A stretch of DNA of 64,000 nucleotides from ZC4RG29 sp964521255 (GTDB taxonomy: Bacteria; Bacteroidota; Bacteroidia; Cytophagales; Cyclobacteriaceae). A program made the translations under genes and the position numbers. The notes under the pieces are model-generated. The model was not told the DNA's origin, did not search any database, and saw only the letters and a program-made list of their open reading frames with translations. The DNA lies in contig CAZFRM010000001.1 in NCBI GenBank assembly GCA_964521255.1, forward strand, positions 186,001-250,000. Direction: 5' to 3'. Shown one piece after another: positions 44,931-54,578 of the stretch. The first letter of the stretch is position 1. Every line of letters starts with the position of its first letter.

Positions 44931-47018
44931 TCAATAACTTCCATAAAACTTCCTAAGGAACCATTCTACACTTACCATTAGCAGCAACACCCAGAATATC
45001 CATTTCAAATTAATTAAGAAATCATATCTCTCTTCTGCTCGTAATACAGCAGTGGCTTCTTTAAGCGTAAGATCGTTTACAAGGTCTTGTGTTTTAGCAA
45101 GGGTATAAAACCTGCCACCGGTATTTGTTGAAAGTTTTCGCAGCAGATCAAAATCGGCAGTAAGGTTTTGCAGTTCGGCTTGTTTTAACACCACAGCAAA
45201 TTGTCCTCTCGTTTCCTCGGTCTTTCCATTTATATTGGTTCTGGATCGATAGCGATAAACACCTTCCTTCAATCCGCCGATCTGGTATCGAATATTACCA
45301 GGACTTGTTACGTACGAGTATCGTGCTTGTTTTCCCGATTCATCGACGATTTCAATATTAATGGTGTTACCAAAAACCGGTTCGAAAATGTCATTGTAAA
45401 CCTGGCTCTCAAAAATAACCGGCTCCACCTCGGAAAATTCTTGCTGGATAGGATAACTTCTGAACCTGGTTTTATCTTCCGATGTACTCAGGTATTGAAG
45501 TAATTTCCCCAGCAATTCATCGAAGCCGCTTGTTTTTTCAACCTGACCAAACTCATCCAGCCGCCAGCGCCAGATCCCTTCACCCAACAGTATGCCTATC
45601 TTCTGGTTATTGCGAACTTCAACAGCAAGTAAGGGTTTGTCGGTGACCAAACTGCCTACGCGTTGATATAGCAGCGCAGTTGCACTCAATGGAATTTGAA
45701 CTTTACCAAAAGGAACTGATACCGGAGGATAATCAACTACAACGGATTTCGTTTCTGATGTTATGAGAAAATTATTAAAGGCTGGATTTATGGCAGGTGT
45801 TACATCATCATAATCCCGTGGCAAACCATCTAATTTTATCGGAATGCCCTGTGCCACCAATAAAGAAAAATCAGATTGTTTCCCCAGTATAACCAGCATT
45901 GATGTTTGTGCCTTTGCAAACCGCAGAAAAAGTTCCCGTGTTTTTCCTCTTTGATCGGGAGCCTGGTGAAAAATGACAAGGTCAGGTTTATCCTCATTTA
46001 AAACTTTATCAGTTTGTTCTGAAACTCCGGGAATATGCAACAAAAATTCATAGTTGGAATTTTTTTCCAGCACACTGCGAATAGCCTTGATATCGGGATG
46101 AGGTGATGAGGCAACCAAAAGTATTTTCTTTTTCCCTTCCACTACATCAACAAATATGGTAGCGCGGTTATTTCTTTTATTCAATTCTTCTGGAAGGGTT
46201 TCCACCGTCAGGTCATATTTTTGAATTCCCTTTTCGTTGGCTAATGGATTAAAATCGTATGTCGTGAGACCATCACTGCCTGAAGATTGTATCTGCCGGT
46301 CAATAACTTTTCCTCCTTGCGTAAGTGTTACCGCCAGTTGCCTGTTCGTAACACCCTTTGACAATACTTCAACGCGAACAGGAAATTTATTCCCCTGGTA
46401 GGCAATTTTATTATAGGCTACATTTCGAATTGCAATATCAACGCGCTGTGTTGTATCACCAACACCCAGGGTATTAACAGGAAAATTGTAAGTGGCATAC
46501 AATGGAGAAATCCCTGTATTATAAATACCATCGGAAACAAGCAGAACACCTTCAATCTTTTTTCCCTCGTAACGATCAGCAATTGAACGTAATGCGCCTT
46601 GAATGTCAGTCACAGGTTCAGTGTATTGAATGGCTTCTCCTGTTTCTTTTCCGTCAAGATTATTTGCTTTTACCTCATATCCTTTTTTATCGAGTGATTC
46701 TTTTAGAACAGCAACCTCCTGCTGAATATTTTTTAGTACAACTGAATCAGCGCCTTCTTTTATAGAACCGGAATTATCACTAAGAATTACAAACAATGGT
46801 TTCTCCACAAAGCTATCAATCTGGCGCACGATAGGACCCAGTAAAAGAAAAGCAAGGAAGAAAGCAAGGATAGCCCGTAATGAAAACAGTACGCGATTTA
46901 TATTAACACTCCAGGGGTGTTTCGTTTGATACAAAAGAAAAGCATAGCCTAACCCTGCGAGGATACATACAATAATCCACCCTGGTGATGATTCGAATAT
47001 GATGCGTTGCTGATGCAT
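44931..47018 (-). CDS. VWA-type membrane protein
   Basis: 695 aa. Two N-terminal membrane helices (about 12-30 and 40-60), a VWA-like domain with the metal site SDNSGS (about 82) and VSDGIYNTG, a beta-rich middle with FVDVVEGKKKILLVASSPHP leading a glutamine-amidotransferase-like fold, and a C-terminal helix (KWIFWVLLLMVSVEWFLRKF). This layout is common in Bacteroidota next to BatA-type genes; it is probably a periplasmic-facing assembly or stress factor. Function not proven. The gene is convergent with clpC. Confidence 0.82.
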   Translation of the reverse strand: MHQQRIIFESSPGWIIVCILAGLGYAFLLYQTKHPWSVNINRVLFSLRAILAFFLAFLLLGPIVRQIDSFVEKPLFVILSDNSGSIKEGADSVVLKNIQQEVAVLKESLDKKGYEVKANNLDGKETGEAIQYTEPVTDIQGALRSIADRYEGKKIEGVLLVSDGIYNTGISPLYATYNFPVNTLGVGDTTQRVDIAIRNVAYNKIAYQGNKFPVRVEVLSKGVTNRQLAVTLTQGGKVIDRQIQSSGSDGLTTYDFNPLANEKGIQKYDLTVETLPEELNKRNNRATIFVDVVEGKKKILLVASSPHPDIKAIRSVLEKNSNYEFLLHIPGVSEQTDKVLNEDKPDLVIFHQAPDQRGKTRELFLRFAKAQTSMLVILGKQSDFSLLVAQGIPIKLDGLPRDYDDVTPAINPAFNNFLITSETKSVVVDYPPVSVPFGKVQIPLSATALLYQRVGSLVTDKPLLAVEVRNNQKIGILLGEGIWRWRLDEFGQVEKTSGFDELLGKLLQYLSTSEDKTRFRSYPIQQEFSEVEPVIFESQVYNDIFEPVFGNTINIEIVDESGKQARYSYVTSPGNIRYQIGGLKEGVYRYRSRTNINGKTEETRGQFAVVLKQAELQNLTADFDLLRKLSTNTGGRFYTLAKTQDLVNDLTLKEATAVLRAEERYDFLINLKWIFWVLLLMVSVEWFLRKFYGSY

Positions 47019-47024
47019 TCTTCA

Positions 47025-47109
47025 GTTTAAAGTTTAAAGTCTAAAGTTTAAGGTGTAGTGTAAGTTTAAAGTTGGTACACACCAACCTTGAACTTTAAAC
47101 CTTAAACTA
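47025..47109. repeat. AGTTTAAAGT repeat cluster
   Basis: AGTTTAAAGTTTAAAGT and related steps recur in direct orientation, followed by the inverse TTGAACTTTAAAC; AAGTTTAAAGTTGGT and ACCAACCTTGAACTTT can pair around a 4-base loop. It may terminate rarA-side or VWA-side transcription, or be a small interspersed repeat. Confidence 0.5.
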
Positions 47110-47110
47110 T

Positions 47111-48382
47111 TCAGTACCCATATTTCTCTTTCCACAAAGCACGAAGGTATTTTCTTAACTCTTCTTCCCTGGGGTTATTGCCTGGCTCAAAGAATTTCGT
47201 GTCTCTTATTTTATCGGGCAGAAATTCCATGTTCACAAAATTACCTTCGAAACTGTGAGCATATTGATAGTTCTTACCATAACCCAAATTTTTCATAAGC
47301 TTTGTGGGTGCATTACGAATCGATAAGGGCACTGGTAAATCTCCGGTTTCTCTTACCTTTTGCAATGCACTTTCAATGGCCTCGTAGCTTGCATTGCTTT
47401 TTGGTGAGCTGGCAAGATAAACGGCACATTGTGAAAGTATAATCCGCGCTTCGGGATAACCGATTACATTGACCGCCTGAAATGTACTGGTTGCCATTAC
47501 CAATGCTGTTGGATTTGCATTACCAATATCTTCCGATGCGAGAATCACCATGCGACGTGCAATAAATTTCACATCCTCGCCACCCTCAATCATACGGGCA
47601 AGGTAATAGACAGCGGCATTTGGATCGCTACCTCTCACGGATTTAATGAACGCGCTGATAATGTCATAATGCTGTTCACCACTTTTATCATAAATGGCAA
47701 TCTTCTTCTGCGCAACATCCATCACCAAACTATCCGTCACTTCAATTTCGCCTGAAGGATAGGTTTCTGCAATTAATTCAATCAGGTTTAAAAGTTTACG
47801 CGCATCACCGCCGGAAAGATTAAGTAATGCTGTATGTTCTTTAATATTAAAAACACGATGCTTCAATTCATCATCCTTTGCCAACGCATGATTAATCAAC
47901 TGCAATAGATTTTTTTCTTCCAGTGGTTTAAGTATATAAACCTGGCAACGCGATAGCAAGGCAGAGTTTACTTCGAAAGATGGATTCTCCGTTGTTGCTC
48001 CTATCAATGTAATGGTACCTTTTTCAACTGCTCCCAGCAAGGCATCTTGTTGTGATTTGTTAAACCGGTGGATTTCATCAATAAATAAAATTGAACCCGG
48101 AGAATGCCTGGCTTTTTCAATTACTTCACGCACATCTTTCACTCCGGCGCTGACAGCGCTCAAAATATGAAATGGTTTTTTTACTTCATTGGCAATAATA
48201 TTTGCCAGGGTAGTTTTACCAACACCCGGCGGGCCCCACAAAATCATTGAGGGAATTTTCCCTGCAGCCATGGCTTTTCGAATCACGCCTTCTGGTCCGG
48301 TGAGATGTTCCTGTCCCACCAGGTCATCCAGGCGAGATGGCCGCATACGTTCTGCTAATGGTGGTTGCGTGTTTAGTATCAA
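47111..48382 (-). CDS. rarA: replication-associated recombination protein RarA (MgsA)
   Basis: 423 aa AAA+ ATPase of the clamp-loader clan: PLAERMRPSRLDDLVGQEHL, Walker A GPPGVGKTT (about 50-58), Walker B ILFIDEIHRFNKSQQD, sensor GATTENPSFEVN, and the RarA tetramerisation domain with GEQHYDIISAFIKSVRGSDP and ALYYLARMIEGGED-like segment. It acts at stalled replication forks. Length is usual. It lies upstream of the VWA gene on the same strand, with a repeat cluster between. Confidence 0.96.
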   Translation of the reverse strand: MILNTQPPLAERMRPSRLDDLVGQEHLTGPEGVIRKAMAAGKIPSMILWGPPGVGKTTLANIIANEVKKPFHILSAVSAGVKDVREVIEKARHSPGSILFIDEIHRFNKSQQDALLGAVEKGTITLIGATTENPSFEVNSALLSRCQVYILKPLEEKNLLQLINHALAKDDELKHRVFNIKEHTALLNLSGGDARKLLNLIELIAETYPSGEIEVTDSLVMDVAQKKIAIYDKSGEQHYDIISAFIKSVRGSDPNAAVYYLARMIEGGEDVKFIARRMVILASEDIGNANPTALVMATSTFQAVNVIGYPEARIILSQCAVYLASSPKSNASYEAIESALQKVRETGDLPVPLSIRNAPTKLMKNLGYGKNYQYAHSFEGNFVNMEFLPDKIRDTKFFEPGNNPREEELRKYLRALWKEKYGY

Positions 48383-48490
48383 TTTCTTTCTCTTCTTCTC
48401 TGGAAAAGATAAAGATAGTGAGGAACGGGTTGATAGGAAATTTTTATTCTTTGGCGATCAAAGTGTTTTTACTTCAAACGAGCTTTTGAA

Positions 48491-49378
48491 TTATTCAAGG
48501 TATCCAAATTGTCTCAACCTGTTTTTTTCTTTTCTCCAATCCTTAGCCACCTTCACATGCGTTTCCAGGAATATTTTTTTCTGAAAGAATTGTTCCATGC
48601 TTGCGCGTGCCTCGGTTCCTACTTTCTTTAAGGAGCTGCCAGCTTTTCCTATCAGTATACCTTTTTGAGAATCACGCTCTACATAAATCTCTGCACGAAT
48701 TCGTATGATTTGTTCTTCCTCTTTAAAATCAGTAATGACAACCTCCGCGCTATAGGGAATCTCCTGCTCGTAATTGAAAAAAATTTTCTCCCGTAAAATT
48801 TCAGAAGCAAAAAATCTTTCGGGTCTGTCTGTTAATTCATCCGTTGGAAAATATGCCGGGTGAACCGGCAACTTCTCAATTATTGTATCAAGCACTTTTG
48901 AAATATTTTCTCCCGACAAGGCTGACACGGTAAGAATCGTTTCAACCTTCGTAAGATGTTCTTTCCAATACGTAACTTTATCTATTGCTTGTGAACCTTT
49001 GGCCTTGTCACATTTGTTGATCACGAGAACTACTGGTGTTGTCGTTCTGTTAAATCGATCAAAAACTGTAGGATCATACTTTTCTCCAAGCTCTACGATG
49101 AGCAGGATAAGATCTGCATCTTCAAGGGAAACTTTCACATAATTCATCATGGCTTCATGAAGTGAGTATTTCGGTTCCAATAAGCCAGGTGTATCAGAAT
49201 ATACGATCTGATAGTTTTCACCATTGATGATGCCCATAATACGATGGCGAGTAGTTTGGGCTTTGGGTGAGATGATGGAGAGATTTTGACCTACCAGTTT
49301 GTTCATGAGTGTAGATTTCCCCACGTTGGGCTTGCCTACAATACTCACGAAACCAGATTTAAAAGTCTTTTGCTCCAT
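48491..49378 (-). CDS. era: GTPase Era
   Basis: 295 aa. G1 GKPNVGKST (about 15-23), the switch I phrase SIISPKAQTTRHRIMG, G3 DTPGLLEP, G4 NKCDKAKG, G5 VSALSGENI and a C-terminal KH domain with EIYVERDSQKGILIGKAGSS and the Era tail VKVAKDWR. It binds the 3' end of 16S rRNA during 30S assembly. Normal length. The tRNA-fMet gene is divergent from it. Confidence 0.97.
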   Translation of the reverse strand: MEQKTFKSGFVSIVGKPNVGKSTLMNKLVGQNLSIISPKAQTTRHRIMGIINGENYQIVYSDTPGLLEPKYSLHEAMMNYVKVSLEDADLILLIVELGEKYDPTVFDRFNRTTTPVVLVINKCDKAKGSQAIDKVTYWKEHLTKVETILTVSALSGENISKVLDTIIEKLPVHPAYFPTDELTDRPERFFASEILREKIFFNYEQEIPYSAEVVITDFKEEEQIIRIRAEIYVERDSQKGILIGKAGSSLKKVGTEARASMEQFFQKKIFLETHVKVAKDWRKEKNRLRQFGYLE

Positions 49379-49484
49379 ACTATGTGCAAAGGTATTTGTT
49401 TTTTACTCGTCAAGGTTCTACTTTTGTGCCTCAATTACGAGAAGAAGAAACTTCCGATAGCAAATCGGGGTTTTTAAAATATAT

Positions 49485-49557
<73 letters not shown>

Positions 49558-49559
49558 CT

Positions 49560-49725
49560 AAAATGATTGAGTGGTTGGATTAGCTCGTTGGGCTCATATC
49601 CGCCAGCTGGCGGACACAAGTTCGAGTCTTGTCCCCGCTACTAAAATGATTGAGTGGTTGGATTAGCTCGTTGGGATCATATCCGCCAGCAGGCGGACAC
49701 AAGTTCGAGTCTTGCCCACTACTAC
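49560..49725 (+). pseudogene. two partial tRNA-fMet copies with palindrome insertion
   Basis: An 83-base unit repeated twice in tandem. Each keeps TTAGCTCGTTGGGCTCAT (GGATCAT in the second) and ACAAGTTCGAGTCTTG of the initiator tRNA, but the 5' half is replaced by ATTGAGTGGTTGG, and the bases after the anticodon are replaced by the palindrome ATCCGCCAGCTGGCGGA (AGCAGG in the second). Neither can fold as a tRNA. They are likely co-transcribed with the real tRNA. Confidence 0.88.
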
Positions 49726-49741
49726 TAAATAATAATTAAGG

Positions 49742-49770
49742 AAAGCGACTTTCTAGGTCGCTTTTCTATT
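49742..49770 (+). terminator. intrinsic terminator after the tRNA-fMet region
   Basis: AAAGCGAC (49742-49749) and GTCGCTTT (49757-49764) with a 7-base loop and T-rich tail. Confidence 0.82.
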
Positions 49771-49857
49771 TTATGATCAGTCTTTATTGTTGAAATTCAA
49801 ATTATACTTTTCTAAAATCAACTAAAGACCAAACGTAAGATTCATCAATACCTCTGA

Positions 49858-51165
49858 ATGGCAAACATCGTTGCGATAGTAGGCAGACCAAATGTAGGCA
49901 AGTCAACCTTGTTTAACAGGCTTGTTGAAAAACGCCAGGCCATCATGGATGACATGCCAGGTGTTACGCGGGATCGTCATTACGGTTATGCTGAATGGTG
50001 TGGCAAATTCTTTACCGTGATTGACACGGGTGGATATGTTACCGGATCCGAAGACAAGTTTGAATCTCAAATCCGCAAGCAGGTCGAACTGGCCATTGAT
50101 GAAGCTTCCGCAGTACTGTTCATGGTTGATACAAAAGACGGACTTACCGGCTTTGATAAAGATTTTGCCAACGTTTTACGCACCACGAAGAAACCCGTGT
50201 TTATCGTTGCAAATAAAACCGATACACCAGATAAAACTCCCATGGCCGCTGAATTCTATGAACTCGGACTTGGAGAAGTTTATCCTGTGAGCTCAGAAAA
50301 CGGTTCGGGTACTGGAGAGTTGCTAGATGATTTGATCAAGACCTTTCCGTCTGAGGGAGTTGAAGATCCTGATGCCGGTGTACCAAGAGTCTCTATTCTT
50401 GGAAGACCTAATGTAGGTAAATCATCTTTCTTAAATGCTTTGTTGGGAACAGAAAGAAGTATTGTAACAGATGAAGCAGGTACAACACGCGATGCTATAC
50501 ATACCTATTACAAAATGTATGGCAAGAATTTTATTTTGATTGATACTGCGGGCATACGAAAGAAGAGTAAAGTAAAAGATGATATTGAATTTTATTCTGT
50601 TCTGCGTTCTCTTCGCGCACTCGAAGAAAGTGATGTATGTATCGTTATTATCGATGCAGAACGGGGAATTGAATCACAGGATGTAAACATAATAAATCTG
50701 TCACAGCGCCAGGGCAAAGGCATTATTATTATGGTTAATAAGTGGGACCTCATCGAGAAAGATTCGAAGACGGCTGACAAGTTCAAGAAAGAATCACTCG
50801 AAACACTGGCGCCCATAGATTACATTCCTTTTGTTTTTGCTTCAGCTTTAAATAAGCAAAGGATCTTCCAGGTAATTGAGAAAGCAGTAGCCGTCTTTGA
50901 AAACAGAAGCAAGAAGGTTCCAACTTCTCAACTTAATGACAAAATGTTACCTGAAATACACCACTATCCACCACCATCTATCAAGGGGAAGCACATTCAG
51001 ATTAAGTACATTACACAGGTAAAAGCCTCATTTCCATCGTTTGCATTTTTTTGCAATCTCCCTCAATATATACAACCCTCATATCAACGCTTTTTAGAGA
51101 ACAAAATGCGTGAACACTTTGATTTTGAGGGCGTACCCTTACGGTTAATATTTAGAAAAAAGTAA
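49858..51165 (+). CDS. der: ribosome-biogenesis GTPase Der (EngA)
   Basis: 435 aa with the unique tandem G domains: GRPNVGKST (about 8-16) with DDMPGVTRDRHYG, DTGGYVTGSE and NKTD, and GRPNVGKSS (about 184) with EAGTTRDAIH, DTAGIRKKSKVKDDIE and NKWD. The C-terminal KH-like domain ends ENKMREHFDFEGVPLRLIFR. Der acts in 50S assembly. Era and Der flank the initiator tRNA, a cluster of translation genes. Confidence 0.97.
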   Translation: MANIVAIVGRPNVGKSTLFNRLVEKRQAIMDDMPGVTRDRHYGYAEWCGKFFTVIDTGGYVTGSEDKFESQIRKQVELAIDEASAVLFMVDTKDGLTGFDKDFANVLRTTKKPVFIVANKTDTPDKTPMAAEFYELGLGEVYPVSSENGSGTGELLDDLIKTFPSEGVEDPDAGVPRVSILGRPNVGKSSFLNALLGTERSIVTDEAGTTRDAIHTYYKMYGKNFILIDTAGIRKKSKVKDDIEFYSVLRSLRALEESDVCIVIIDAERGIESQDVNIINLSQRQGKGIIIMVNKWDLIEKDSKTADKFKKESLETLAPIDYIPFVFASALNKQRIFQVIEKAVAVFENRSKKVPTSQLNDKMLPEIHHYPPPSIKGKHIQIKYITQVKASFPSFAFFCNLPQYIQPSYQRFLENKMREHFDFEGVPLRLIFRKK

Positions 51166-51204
51166 TTTTTCCTACCCCATATAAGGGTGAGAATCAATTC
51201 AGTG

Positions 51205-51212
51205 TATATTTG
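51205..51212 (+). promoter_or_regulatory. Bacteroidota -7 box before the small lipoprotein gene
   Basis: TATATTTG fits the TAnnTTTG -7 consensus and lies 30 bases before the ATG at 51243. A convincing -33 TTG is not evident at the usual distance. Confidence 0.45.
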
Positions 51213-51242
51213 TGGCTTAAATTTTCTTAAAACCTGTAAACT

Positions 51243-51422
51243 ATGAAAAAATTAATCGCATTACTACTTGTATGTAGTTTCGCTGTTGCCTTCACTTCTT
51301 GTGGCAAGAAAGCTGAAGAAGCTTCAGAAGCTACTGAAGAAGTTGTAGAAGACGCAGTTGAAGCTGCTGAAGCTGCAGTTGATTCTGCTACTCAAGTAAT
51401 TGACTCTGTTGCTACCGAGTAA
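51243..51422 (+). CDS. small acidic lipoprotein
   Basis: 59 aa. Signal peptide with lipobox AFTSC, then a low-complexity helix of Glu, Ala, Val and Asp (EEASEATEEVVEDAVEAAEA) with heptad-like spacing. It has its own -7 box and a strong terminator, so it is probably an abundant mono-cistronic transcript. Such small helical lipoproteins are frequent in this phylum, with structural roles suspected by analogy to Lpp. Function unknown. Confidence 0.88.
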   Translation: MKKLIALLLVCSFAVAFTSCGKKAEEASEATEEVVEDAVEAAEAAVDSATQVIDSVATE

Positions 51423-51443
51423 TTTAAGTCAAAACTTAACGTG

Positions 51444-51472
51444 AAGGCTTTAGATATCTAAAGCCTTTTTTA
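51444..51472 (+). terminator. intrinsic terminator
   Basis: AAGGCTTTAGA (51444 on) pairs perfectly with TCTAAAGCCTT, followed by a T-run; 22 bases after the lipoprotein stop. Confidence 0.9.
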
Positions 51473-51481
51473 TTTTTAGCC

Positions 51482-52108
51482 ATGCAAGAAAAACAGGTTT
51501 TAGGCATTCTTAACGAACATGTACCCCCTCTTGCAGTTGATTACTCTTTTCAACTGTGGACGCAAACGGCTTTTGAATTAAAGCTTTCCAAGAAAAGAGA
51601 ATCAAAGGTTGGCGACTTTACTTTTAAGAGCAACTCGGCCATTCAACGCATCACCCTTAATCATGATCTTAATCCCTATCTCTTTCTAATAACGTATATT
51701 CATGAAGTAGCCCATCTGAGAGTACACCTTCATTATGGGAATCGACTTGAGCCTCACGGCACAGAATGGAAAAGAGTATTTCAAAACCTTATGCAACCTG
51801 TTCTCAAGGAAAGTATTTTTCCCGCTGAAATCTTACCTATACTTTTTAAGCACATGGAAAACCCTAAGGCTAGTTCCTTCGCGGACCGGAACCTTACAAT
51901 TGCCTTAAGAAAATTTGACGCTGTCCACTTACAACATCCTATGGTTTCTGAGTTACCGGAAGGAAGTATTTTTAAACTCCAAGGTAAATATTTTAAGAAA
52001 GGAAAATTAAAACGAACCAGGGTGCTATGTTGCGAAATTAAAAGCAAACGTCAATACCTTGTTCCTGCAGAAGCCACAGTAACGGATGTTCAGTTAAGTC
52101 TTCTCTGA
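51482..52108 (+). CDS. SprT-like zinc metalloprotease-fold protein
   Basis: 208 aa. HEVAH at residues 74-78 in YIHEVAHLRVHLHYG is the HExxH zinc motif, and EPHGTEWKRVFQNLM is the SprT-like third-ligand helix. The C-terminal part is a beta zinc-ribbon-like piece without its cysteine pairs. Eukaryotic SprT relatives (Spartan) cut DNA-protein crosslinks; the bacterial role is not known. Its 3' end overlaps the opposite-strand gene by 19 bases. Confidence 0.85.
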   Translation: MQEKQVLGILNEHVPPLAVDYSFQLWTQTAFELKLSKKRESKVGDFTFKSNSAIQRITLNHDLNPYLFLITYIHEVAHLRVHLHYGNRLEPHGTEWKRVFQNLMQPVLKESIFPAEILPILFKHMENPKASSFADRNLTIALRKFDAVHLQHPMVSELPEGSIFKLQGKYFKKGKLKRTRVLCCEIKSKRQYLVPAEATVTDVQLSLL

Positions 52109-52656
52109 ATCAGTTTGCTTACCAGATCGTAAAATACAAGCGGGTTTAGCGTGCGCCAATTATTAAGCTGCAGCGTACCCCCCATGTTAATGTAGCTATC
52201 GAGCCGGTAACGTTTAAATTCTTCCTGAATAAATTCAGGAAAATTCACCGCTGCAATCCATCCATCTTCTACATCTTCAAACCATTCTTCGTAGTAGCAA
52301 TCATCCGATCCATGAAAGTTCAAAATATTTTCTCCCACGAGGACAAACTTGTTGATTCCGTTTTTGACCATATCCTCAATGACGTTTCGCTTCAGGTTCA
52401 TAATATCATTGTTAATAGCATCATTCCATTCACCTAAAAATTCAATCACAGTGAAACCTGCCTGGTAGTCTGCATAAAGAACTTTAAGGTATAATGTTTC
52501 TGAGCCCATGAAATCCCAGGCGGGATCTATGTAGTAACCATAAATTGTTTCGGAGTAAACATCAAAGTTATATTCCTTGCCAAAAAAAGGAGAGCGCTCA
52601 TCGGTGGAGGGATCGTAATACTTTAACCAGTTGTGATATGGTTCAATGTCGTGCAT
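52090..52656 (-). CDS. conserved hypothetical protein of Bacteroidota
   Basis: 188 aa from the ATG at 52656 (MHDIEPYHNWLKYYDPSTDE); the frame is open to 52701 but that extension lies in murQ. Cytosolic, rich in aromatic and acidic residues (DDCYYEEWFEDVEDGW), with no catalytic motif I can name. The start overlaps the murQ 3' end by 14 bases, so it is translationally coupled to cell-wall recycling genes. Role unknown. Confidence 0.7.
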   Translation of the reverse strand: MHDIEPYHNWLKYYDPSTDERSPFFGKEYNFDVYSETIYGYYIDPAWDFMGSETLYLKVLYADYQAGFTVIEFLGEWNDAINNDIMNLKRNVIEDMVKNGINKFVLVGENILNFHGSDDCYYEEWFEDVEDGWIAAVNFPEFIQEEFKRYRLDSYINMGGTLQLNNWRTLNPLVFYDLVSKLIQRRLN

Positions 52657-53458
52657 GTCCCTGGCGGCTGGATACTGCTTTACGGACAGAGCCAAATTCA
52701 CGAAGCAGGTTTGCTGCTTCCTGCTGATTAACGCCCAGCTCCTCCATGATCATGCGGGTGCCACGATCAATAAGTTTGTCGTTTGTCAATTGCATATCTA
52801 CCATTTTATTTCCCTTAACACGACCAAGCTTAATCATAGTTGTGGTGGAAATCATATTGAGCACTAACTTTTGTGCGGTTCCCGCTTTCATTCGCGTTGA
52901 TCCGGTAACAAACTCAGCGCCTACAACAACTTCAACGGGGTAGTCTGCATGTTTTGCCAGTTCGGTATTATCGTTACAAGTGATGCAACCAGTAACAACA
53001 CCGTTAGTTCGGGCGTCTTTCAATCCACCAATAACATAGGGTGTTCTTCCGGATGCTGCAATGCCAATTAGTACATCGTCTTTAGATATGCTGTATTCAG
53101 TTAAGTCTAGCCACGCCTGCTTCGCATCATCTTCAGCATGCTCAACCGCTTTACGAATAGCCTTATCTCCACCTGCCATAATACCAATCACTTTACCTTG
53201 CGGCATTCCATACGTGGGTGGAATTTCAGAAGCATCTACAACGCCCAGGCGACCGCTTGTACCTGCGCCGATATAAAAAAGCCTTCCGCCATTCGCCATC
53301 TTTTCTACAATAACATTTACAAGCGCCTCAATTGCAGGTATTACTTTTTCAATGGCTACAGGAACTGTTTTGTCTTCTTTATTGATATTCACCAACAAAT
53401 CATGAACACTCATTTTTTCGAGGTTGTCATAATAAGAAGACGATTCAGTTGTTGTCAA
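52643..53458 (-). CDS. murQ: N-acetylmuramic acid 6-phosphate etherase
   Basis: 271 aa SIS-fold protein. FYIGAGTSGRLGVVDASEIP and KVIGIMAGGDKAI with the catalytic Glu in AVEHAEDD, SKDDVLIGIAASGRTPYVIG and GAEFVTGSTRMKAGTAQKL are all there. It cleaves the lactyl ether of MurNAc-6-P to give GlcNAc-6-P and lactate. The C-terminal EELGVNQQEAANLL helices are typical. It works with the sugar kinase gene upstream on the same strand. Confidence 0.96.
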   Translation of the reverse strand: MTTTESSSYYDNLEKMSVHDLLVNINKEDKTVPVAIEKVIPAIEALVNVIVEKMANGGRLFYIGAGTSGRLGVVDASEIPPTYGMPQGKVIGIMAGGDKAIRKAVEHAEDDAKQAWLDLTEYSISKDDVLIGIAASGRTPYVIGGLKDARTNGVVTGCITCNDNTELAKHADYPVEVVVGAEFVTGSTRMKAGTAQKLVLNMISTTTMIKLGRVKGNKMVDMQLTNDKLIDRGTRMIMEELGVNQQEAANLLREFGSVRKAVSSRQGHARH

Positions 53459-53619
53459 GATTGTAAAGGGAATTAATTCCTTCTCCGATACAAATATACA
53501 GCATGAGGCAGTTGGAGCTGCTAAAATTTTTATTCAATTAAAGCTGAGTAATGTAGAAAAGATTATGCGCTCATTAACCTGAGAGAACCGGGAATAAGGA
53601 AATGAAAGCTGTTGAAGAA

Positions 53620-54462
53620 CTAAACGTCGTTCTTATGGAATAGTGTTAATCCTGCGATAGGACCTTCTAAAATATTCTTTACAGTGATTCCTTTATCATT
53701 GGCTACCTGCCGAAGGATGTCGCTAAAATAAAATGCAATGGAACCTGTAAAATGAACTTTCAGTTTTTGATAGTTATCGTACTTCATCACATTATTTTCA
53801 TAGAAGTCGCTAAAACTATCATAGATCAATTGATAGCAGTAAGGTTCTTTTAAATGCTGGAAAATAAACTTTGTGAAGCTGGCCAGAAATGCGCTGGGCT
53901 TTTCTTGTTGATAAACCCGTTCTAATATTTCTTCTCTATGAAAAGGAAATCTCGCGTGGAATTGCTCCGCTAAGGAAGACGGTAATTTTTTTCTCAGGTA
54001 ATCAACAATGAATCGTTTTCCGATATAAGCACCGGAGCCTTCATCCGCTAATATCCACCCAAGATTAGCCACATTACCAACAATCTTTTCACCATCGTAT
54101 AAGCAGGAATTTGATCCGGTTCCCATGATGCAGGCTATACCGGGTTCATGTCCGCAAAGTGCACGTGCTGCCGCCAATAAGTCCCATCCAATTTCAATTC
54201 TGGCTTCCGGGAAGTAATCCTTAAAAGCATTTTGAACGGTAAGCTGATTTTTTTCAGATGAAACACCCGCACCATAAAAAAAGACTTTGTCTACCGTTTC
54301 ATTTATGATGGGAAGTAATACCTCTTCAACACTCTTTTTCAGATCCTGTACGGGCTGGTAATAGGGATTAAAACCGGGGGTATTGGCCTGGTTAATGACT
54401 CCATTTTTTTGCAAAAGTCTCCAATCTATTTTGGATCCGCCACTATCAGCTATCAGGATCAT
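53620..54462 (-). CDS. BadF/BadG-type amino-sugar kinase
   Basis: 280 aa of the ASKHA fold. Phosphate 1 motif ILIADSGGSKIDWRL, FFYGAGVSSEKNQ, GIACIMGTGSNSCLY (phosphate 2) and GWILADEGSGAYIGKR (adenosine-binding) match N-acetylglucosamine kinases of Bacteroidota. With murQ downstream it probably phosphorylates GlcNAc or MurNAc from cell-wall turnover; which one cannot be read from sequence. Confidence 0.9.
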   Translation of the reverse strand: MILIADSGGSKIDWRLLQKNGVINQANTPGFNPYYQPVQDLKKSVEEVLLPIINETVDKVFFYGAGVSSEKNQLTVQNAFKDYFPEARIEIGWDLLAAARALCGHEPGIACIMGTGSNSCLYDGEKIVGNVANLGWILADEGSGAYIGKRFIVDYLRKKLPSSLAEQFHARFPFHREEILERVYQQEKPSAFLASFTKFIFQHLKEPYCYQLIYDSFSDFYENNVMKYDNYQKLKVHFTGSIAFYFSDILRQVANDKGITVKNILEGPIAGLTLFHKNDV

Positions 54463-54578
54463 CTCGATATGTTTACAGGATATAACTAAAACGCGGTACG
54501 ATATACTAAAAACTGCGCTATAATTCCAAAATACACACTACCCATTTTTTCGCGTTAAAACGATAAAGTTAAATGGAA